Source of the DNA: Balanoglossus misakiensis
Taxonomy: Eukaryota; Hemichordata
Reading direction: 5' to 3'
Assembly: GCA_040954595.2 (NCBI GenBank)
Contig: CM082584.2
Location: 9,734,001 to 9,798,000, forward strand
DNA: 64,000 nucleotides
Within the stretch, counting starts at the first letter, position 1, and every line of letters begins with the position of its first letter. Under the pieces are notes generated by a model, which saw only the letters and a list, made by a program, of their open reading frames with translations, searched no databases and was not told the DNA's origin. A program made the translations under genes and the position numbers. Shown in pieces: positions 57,777 to 64,000 of the stretch.

Positions 57777-60650
57777 ATGAAAAGACCAGAAGTAGAAGAG
57801 GAAAAATTGGGTGAGTCATGATCATCTGTTTGTAGTGCGAATGATAATATGCGACAATTATACCACGCGAAACACAGGGCGCCGCTCGGGGAATATCACT
57901 GCCTGGCTTAATCGAATTTCGCTGTTATTTCCAAGTTTTTGAGGTAACGTTGATTGTTAGTATTGCCAACTTCGCCTAAAGTCGGTGTTTTTTCAGTCAT
58001 TTCATATGCTTACGGTGAGCCTAACCAACCGTTTGATACGCGGTCGGATATTTATAGAAATGGGAAATTGATGGTAAATATTCAAACTAGAGTCGGCGTG
58101 CAGCGCGGTGATCAAAGATCATCCCGTTTCAGCGCACAGGTCAATTGTGTCAGTGATGTACCATCCTAGTGTCAGCGCAATGCACGATCACCGCCGAGTC
58201 TTCACGGTGTCACGGAGCGTTATACCGCTGGTCATCCGCGCACATTCACGCTTTTGTTCAATCGTTTCACCACAAGCGAATTGAATAAGTGCGTAAGACC
58301 TGACACGGGCGTCGTTCGCAGTGTTTTTTTCTAATTAAACAAAATTCTCATTATTCCAACAATGCCGAGTTATTGTCTCTAAACACCGGCCTGTCTTTGT
58401 CTCGCTCTAAAGTACCATTCATTCGCATGAATGCCTGCGTGTATACTGTATTTTTATTTTAAAAATAAACAATGCGTGGTAGAATACATCGCACTATGTA
58501 AAAACACATGGCGGATAGGTCTATAGCCTGCATTTTAGTACAGTCGTGATGGCGCGCATCAAATTCGTTCAATTATCACTCCATTAAATGTCTTAATTTT
58601 TGACACGTCGAGTGGACGTAACAAGCGTAAATGGAAATTGGGTTCACCGACCCTTTTACATAGCCACTTAATTCTCTAAAATGTGGCGATAATCAACTGG
58701 AGATTTTTCACCACTCTGTCGGTGGTTGCCGTTTATTCATAAATGAAAGACAGAAGCTTTACTATCTGTGCAAAATACACGGATATTCCGGTCTTTTTAT
58801 TTACTGTTTGACCCCAGTAATTGACCTTGTGTGTCTGTCTATGATCATACAAAACTTAAACAGTTCCGATTGTAATCATACAGAAGGCTAATATGATGCC
58901 TTTTGAAAACATGTCCGCGATTCTCGGAGTTCGTTTGGCGAAATGTTCCTCACTAGAAATAATATGAACAGATAATAGTCGTACCAGGTAGGAGAGAAAG
59001 TAGACAGGTAATGGGATCGGATAAAATGTTCCTTAATAAGGCTTTTACGCTTGCCCTGCCCTGCATATACAATCATGAACGTCCTTGCACCCGATAGGCC
59101 ACTGCGCTATCTCATTTTAGGAAATGATGTGCATGGAAACACAAGGGAGTGGTTTTCCCGTATATATCTGTATTTTTCTGCATTCTTAGCTACAGCATAT
59201 TAAAGTTACACCTGTCCTTTATTCGGCAGACCTCCTTGACGAGAAACAGTCACAAAATCAGGGCCAGACGGTGTATTTTGACAACCCGTTTAGTACCACG
59301 GTGCAGACTGCAGACGGACTGGTGAGTGGGGTTGTTTTTTTTAACCAAAGGTGGTGTTATATAGATATTCGGCTTGTCTGACCTCGATATATTAACACTT
59401 ACATACCATTTGAAAAACAACTACAATATGGTTATATATTGATGTTCTCGTACTTTTACTTGTTGCCATGGAGATTTTATTTTTATAGATTCTATCTTCA
59501 CTCTTCTATAAATGCCATATAGTTTAATCAGATACCACTTAGTATAATGGTGGCATATTTGATGTCAGGGCTAGATGCCACACATCTAACAATATACCAT
59601 ATTCTCACCCTCTATCAAATTCAAAGATTTACTAGTTGAAACATATAATTTTATAATAATTTTAGTTCGAATTCCCTCGTTACTGTTATTGTTGTTTAAA
59701 ACTTTGGCAAGAATATAGTTTTAATAATACATAGACAATTCACCTCATTGTCAGCATGGGAACCGTAAGCCCATTGTAATGTTGCCTAGCAACTTGGTTG
59801 TCAGTGAAGCGATTTTCTTTTATAAGAGTATATATGTATTGAATCTTCACACGATATCACCGAGTATCGCATACCTCATCAGACACCATGACAACCGTTT
59901 CATTCTAATAAATTTTAATGTGAAACAACCACTGAGCAGAATAATGTATATCATTCCTCTCCAAGCCCATACCGGCATTCAGAAATACTTGGGGACGCCA
60001 TCTTTGATGATCATGAGTAAGTACATGCGTAACGGTTAACACAAGTTATATGTATATGTTTTACTTTTATTCATAACAGGACCAGGCAGACCAACCCCTG
60101 ATAGCAGCTGTCATCCCAAACGATCACTTTGCCTTAGCCACGTTCGTAACAGTCTGTTGTTTTTGGCCCATTGGTATATTTGCTCTGTGGAAATCTCGAG
60201 AGGTGAGTTCCTTGGATTGAGGTTGAAACTTCTGAGGCTGGTTCCCTGCGCCAACTCAACAAATGGCTGAGTTGTACTGTGGTTCGGTGTACGCCAAATA
60301 ATCGCCATTTTGCCTAGATTAGGCAAAATGGCCGACATGTGACGTCACTACCTAGACGACTGTCACATGAAAACGCGCAGAAGCAGAAGCAAAATTATGT
60401 ACCCACAGAGAGTTGCTTGTCGAGTACAGAGATTGTATGTCACTAGCTCTTCTCCATGAATAAGTAATGGTGTCTTTTTGATGATCCCTGACAGGTGTAC
60501 AGGTGTTCTGCTCGAGGTGATATACGTGGTGCTAAGAAGGCCTCGAATTTAGCGCGCGTACTCTCCTGGACGACGTTAATAGTAGGACTCTTATTCATAA
60601 TTGTCGTCGCCATCTTGGTCACAGTGAACGCCCACAATATCCTGCGCTGA
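57777..60650 (+). CDS. CD225/dispanin family membrane protein 5 (4 exons)
   Basis: Exons are 57777-57810, 59230-59321, 60080-60202 and 60495-60650, giving 134 residues; intron phases are 1, 0, 0 as in genes 2-4. A short hydrophilic N-terminus leads into the CD225 domain: PNDHFALATFVTVCCFWPIG begins the first hydrophobic segment, which ends ALWKSRE. SARGDIRGAKKASNLAR carries the Gly-Asp signature, and a second hydrophobic helix is followed by the tail NAHNILR. Size and layout are close to vertebrate IFITM proteins. The double cysteine before FWP matches the palmitoylation site of that family (inference). It is the nearest relative of gene 4 and intact, so it may cover for it. AATAAA at 61321-61326 could end the transcript. 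Confidence 0.9.
60304..60332. repeat. Perfect 13-bp hairpin in intron 3 of CD225 gene 5
   Basis: GCCATTTTGCCTA and its exact reverse complement are separated by GAT. Function unknown. Confidence 0.8.
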
Positions 60651-61760
60651 CGAAAGTTGCAGGCAGTCAAACTTTAGCTGTCAATGATGTCACATTTTGC
60701 AAGATCTGATCACTGATGGACATGCAACTACGCGGTGCTTTTTTCTTCAAGTAAATTATCCGACAGGCATGAAGAGTCAATAGCGTGTCTTCCTCATCAA
60801 GTCCGCAGTGTACACGCGATAATATTGCACGGGATATCGTCATAAAACATACTGCATTCAACGTGTTATAAAAATAACATTTACACATAGTCTCCTAAAT
60901 ATATACATGTACATGTAAATTGTTAGCTTGAATAATTTCATTTCCCAATGTGTGAAGTGCCCGATTGAACGTGGAATATACTGCTTTTAATGAACATTGT
61001 TCTAGTTTCAAGAAGTGCCTTATCAAGGAATAACTGTCGTACACTAGTTTTAATCGCCTGTGTGTTTTTCGAGTACATGTATGTGTTATTTGCAGGGCTG
61101 ATGGCCTTTTCTTATGTATGTGGTATAAAAAACGTGGAATGCTATATCTTTGCTGTATTCGTTGGTGGCGCTATCCCCACCACTGGCAACCCTCAGACTC
61201 CTCGTATATCCATCATTTTTTGGTCGATGACGTCCTGCGCAAAACTGACTGATGCGCGCACTGAGTGTTCAATATCTGTGTTGATCAAGTGATGATTATT
61301 TAACGATATTTGTATATTTTAATAAAGATTACAAATATGACTATTTACACATGTACATATTGTGATTGTACTATTTCAGGTGTAAATCATTATATATATA
61401 TACATCAAATTGCTTGCGTAAAAATATGTAAAATACTTGTAAAGGTTACAACTCAAGAGTAGTAGGTATTCACACAGAGAATAACTGCAGTAGTGTAAAT
61501 GTAAGAGAGAAAAAAAAAAGAAATAAAATAAGGTACTCGGGTAGGTGGGTTGGAAAAAATCATGAATCTGAGACGAGCTAGTTATGTTGGAGGTAAAATA
61601 ACTGATTTGATTGTATGTAATTCTGTGCTTGGAAAGTCTCTCCTGTTGGACTTTCAAGTGTTCAGAAGGAGACGGGAATACATGTGGAAGAAATGAAAAT
61701 GAATCTGTATCTAAAGATATTGATTTACCAACATTAAACTTGTCAAGAAAAAAATAAATG
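60651..61760. other. Gap between CD225 gene 5 and the unrecognised gene
   Basis: Probably the 3' untranslated region of CD225 gene 5 up to about 61340 (AATAAA at 61321-61326), then AT-rich sequence that may be the 3' end of the - strand gene. An open frame at 60990-61292 overlaps a repeat and is not accepted. Confidence 0.4.
61161..61205. repeat. Short interspersed repeat with GGTGG...CCACC core, copy 1
   Basis: gttggtggcgctatccccac, then cactggcaa and ccctc, recurs with few changes at 63839-63883. Confidence 0.5.
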
Positions 61761-62432
61761 TTACGCATATGTTTCGGTGGTGGACGTAGACAATACTGGT
61801 ACGAGTCGTTTTACACCTGATCCGTATCGTATTACGGCAGCGTAGATGCACCATTTCCAAAGTCGTTTCTTATACACTACCATTGGTTTATCTCTTCCGT
61901 CTAAACGAATATTAACAAGGTTATCACTATTACCAGAAAAGAAGATTACTTTATCGGTGTTTTTGAAGATGATTTCCAGTTGTGCATTCTCCCAGAAGCT
62001 TTTGCAGTAACATTTGGTGACAATGGTACATGCACTTTGCATAAGCAGGTGATCGAGATCTCCGATGTCTGACCTCAGCATGCGGTGTTTATGCAATATA
62101 TGTACATCTGTTACACGCGGAATACAACGCATCTTCTTTTTTTTCTTACAAGCATGCGTGAAGTCATCGTCATCCACTTCCTCGTAACTAAGTTCTGGGC
62201 TTAAACGATGTATGATTCTTTGACCACGTTCGGTGTCGTAGACTACAACCTCCTCACAGCTCTCGGTCGACTCCAGGCGATGTCTAGCACTGGCAGACCC
62301 ATCGATTTGGTCGAACTCCCCGTCTGGAGGCACCGTGTCCTCATGTACACGTAAGTGTTGAATGTTCTTGTACTTTAAATTTACCCGTCTTGGCACAATA
62401 CTATCTGTGATTTTTGCAGCAGTTCCACCCAT
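61761..62432 (-). CDS. Unrecognised single-exon protein, 223 residues
   Basis: An open frame of 223 residues; I do not recognise the family. It starts MGGTAAK, which could be N-myristoylated after Met removal (position-6 Ser/Thr is missing, so weak). Residues about 12-90 are polar and acidic, including EEVDDDDF, followed by a basic run KKKKKMR (about 96-102). The C-terminal half alternates hydrophobic and charged residues in a pattern that could be a folded beta-rich domain (YCKSFWENAQLEIIFKNTDK, then VIFFSGN). No signal peptide or membrane helix. It may be a lineage-specific gene, one exon of a larger gene, or a retrocopy. The length and non-random composition argue against chance. Confidence 0.6.
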   Translation of the reverse strand: MGGTAAKITDSIVPRRVNLKYKNIQHLRVHEDTVPPDGEFDQIDGSASARHRLESTESCEEVVVYDTERGQRIIHRLSPELSYEEVDDDDFTHACKKKKKMRCIPRVTDVHILHKHRMLRSDIGDLDHLLMQSACTIVTKCYCKSFWENAQLEIIFKNTDKVIFFSGNSDNLVNIRLDGRDKPMVVYKKRLWKWCIYAAVIRYGSGVKRLVPVLSTSTTETYA

Positions 62433-64000
62433 TGTCGACGTTTATTTGTCAAACTGAAATCAACTAACAGTATATGGAAAGACAGTCAGTATCACGTAGA
62501 GAGAAGCTTTTGGGTCTGTTAATACTTTTAAAAAGAAACAGAATTATTCTTGGACAAATTAATCATTATCAAAAACTAAATTGTAATATACACGTCGTCT
62601 ATACTTGTTTCATCTTTGAATACAAAGGTGAGCAGATATAGAATAAAGGTTTTACATTTTCAACATGTAACTTTGATCTTTAAATTGATTTTGCGCCCGA
62701 GTGCGTGGAAGGTTTTGTATTGATTGCATGCTCAGCAATGTTTGCTTAGCCAAATATTAATGCGGTTTATCAGGTAAAGGTGTAAAGGTATGGCCCTCAA
62801 CATACTCTAAATAGTAATTCGGGAGACTTCTTGGCTTTGGCAAACTTATCAGTATGTATGTTGACGTTTCGTTGGAAATGTTCTGTTGTCATCGATAACA
62901 GAAGCATTCACTAGATAACAAGATATTTTACAGATTTTTTTTCCGCTATAGGGTATTCTGTTAGCGAGGCCTTCAAATATATAACTTATTATAACAAGGA
63001 AACACGTAGGCTTATATTCAAGTCAGAATAAATTACTGGAAAACAAGGAGAAAAAGACCCACGTTCGGATAGCTAACCCAACTTATTTCAAGAGCTCTTT
63101 GTAAACCACACATGCGCACATATTAAATGCAGATACTTTTAAAACACAAGCTGGAGAAAGACCTGATTTTCCAAACCAAATGACAAAGTGGTAACAAAAT
63201 ATTCTTCCGATAAGTTTTAAAAGTACATCTGGATTACACCATAGTTTAATTAGGATGACAATGACGAACTTTCTCAAAATGATGACAGGGCGAGGGTGTT
63301 GAATATGTATCTCTGTAGCGTAGGTATAAATAAACGTAGCTGGTACAGCTGTATACATCGTGTGGCTGCATTCAGTGTTTTGACATATATCGGTGCTAAA
63401 TCTAAGTACATGTACTAGACTGTTGCAAGTCTCAAGGATTACCTGATGAAAATGAGTTCCTTCGCCGGTACTGGCTGTCTTCTTTAGATGTAGTAGGCTT
63501 GAGCTCTAAAAGAGTTGTTTTGTCGTGGTCTCGAGTCTCGGCTATGTCACTGTTTGGAATGTTCCATTTGGAAAACCTTCGGACTGATGACTACAGTTCT
63601 ATATACATGTATTCTTATTCGTAAGGTTGTTTGGCCGTTCAGGAGAACTCATGTGGAATGTCCATTTTGTCTTTGCATTGTACTCAATCATAAAAGTGAA
63701 AATTGACAATTATTTGTGTTACTTGTATTGGAACATTTGTTGTAACTCCTCCCTGTCCTTCAAAAATAGAATAAGCCTCTTTAATGGCATTATTTTCAGT
63801 TAATAACCAATCCTCCCAGGATGAAAACACAGATAACTGTTGGTGGCGCTATCACCACCACTGGCAATCCCCCAAACCCTCGCACTGTTATCAGACACAA
63901 ATACACAGAGACACAAGCTTCTTATTCCTCAAAGAAGACTAATTGAAACAAAACATTTATTTCAGTTTTCAATCTGAAACAATACAAACGAAGATTTCCA
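62433..64000. other. Right end of window, no gene seen
   Basis: AT-rich with no convincing frame. It contains the second copy of the GGTGG...CCACC repeat. Confidence 0.4.
63839..63883. repeat. Short interspersed repeat with GGTGG...CCACC core, copy 2
   Basis: tgttggtggcgctatcacca, then ccactggcaat, matches 61161-61205 in the same orientation. Confidence 0.5.

Noticed and set aside
60990-61292. 100-residue open frame on +
   Set aside because: It overlaps the GGTGG...CCACC repeat and the 3' region of CD225 gene 5; the hydrophobic stretch lacks CD225 features.

Overview
The window looks like genomic DNA from an invertebrate deuterostome, most likely an amphioxus or an acorn worm. The reasons are an AT-leaning genome with short exons and GT-AG introns, two ST8Sia-type sialyltransferases, a TESK-type kinase whose exons spell a vertebrate-like TESK, and a local expansion of CD225/dispanin membrane proteins. 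The sequence alone does not fix the species. Multi-exon gene models were built by hand from open frames, splice sites and phase; every model closes to a whole number of codons.

1-8.6 kb, glycosylation genes. Two ST8Sia-like genes sit tail to tail (A on +, 332-2164; B on -, 2280-4186) with matching intron phases, so they look like an inverted duplication. Both lack the usual histidine of sialyl motif VS. A tRNA-Glu(TTC) lies at 5682-5752 on -. A single-exon beta-1,3-galactosyltransferase family (GT31) gene follows at 7530-8618 on +.

8.6-19 kb is gene-poor and probably holds long 3' untranslated regions of the GT31 gene and of the convergent kinase. It contains two miniature inverted-repeat elements bounded by TTAA and two copies of another short interspersed repeat.

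19-40 kb is one gene on -: a TESK1/2-like protein kinase with ten coding exons and 633 residues. Two introns exceed 5 kb, and the largest carries a third TTAA-bounded element.

41-61 kb is a cluster of five CD225/dispanin genes, three on - (41171-50565) and two on + (51308-60650), meeting head to head across about 0.74 kb. The two genes on each outer side resemble each other most. The fourth gene is split: a 4195-bp LTR retrotransposon (52209-56403, coding on -) sits nine bases into its third coding exon, flanked by a 4-bp target duplication and with LTRs identical by eye. The element encodes one Gag-protease polyprotein with an unusual N-terminal helix-hairpin-helix segment and has no reverse transcriptase or integrase, so it must rely on another element to move.

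61-64 kb holds one unrecognised single-exon gene on - (61761-62432) and two copies of a short repeat. The most notable points are the fresh exon insertion in a CD225 gene, the helix-hairpin-helix Gag, the mirrored CD225 cluster, and the loss of the motif VS histidine in both sialyltransferases.
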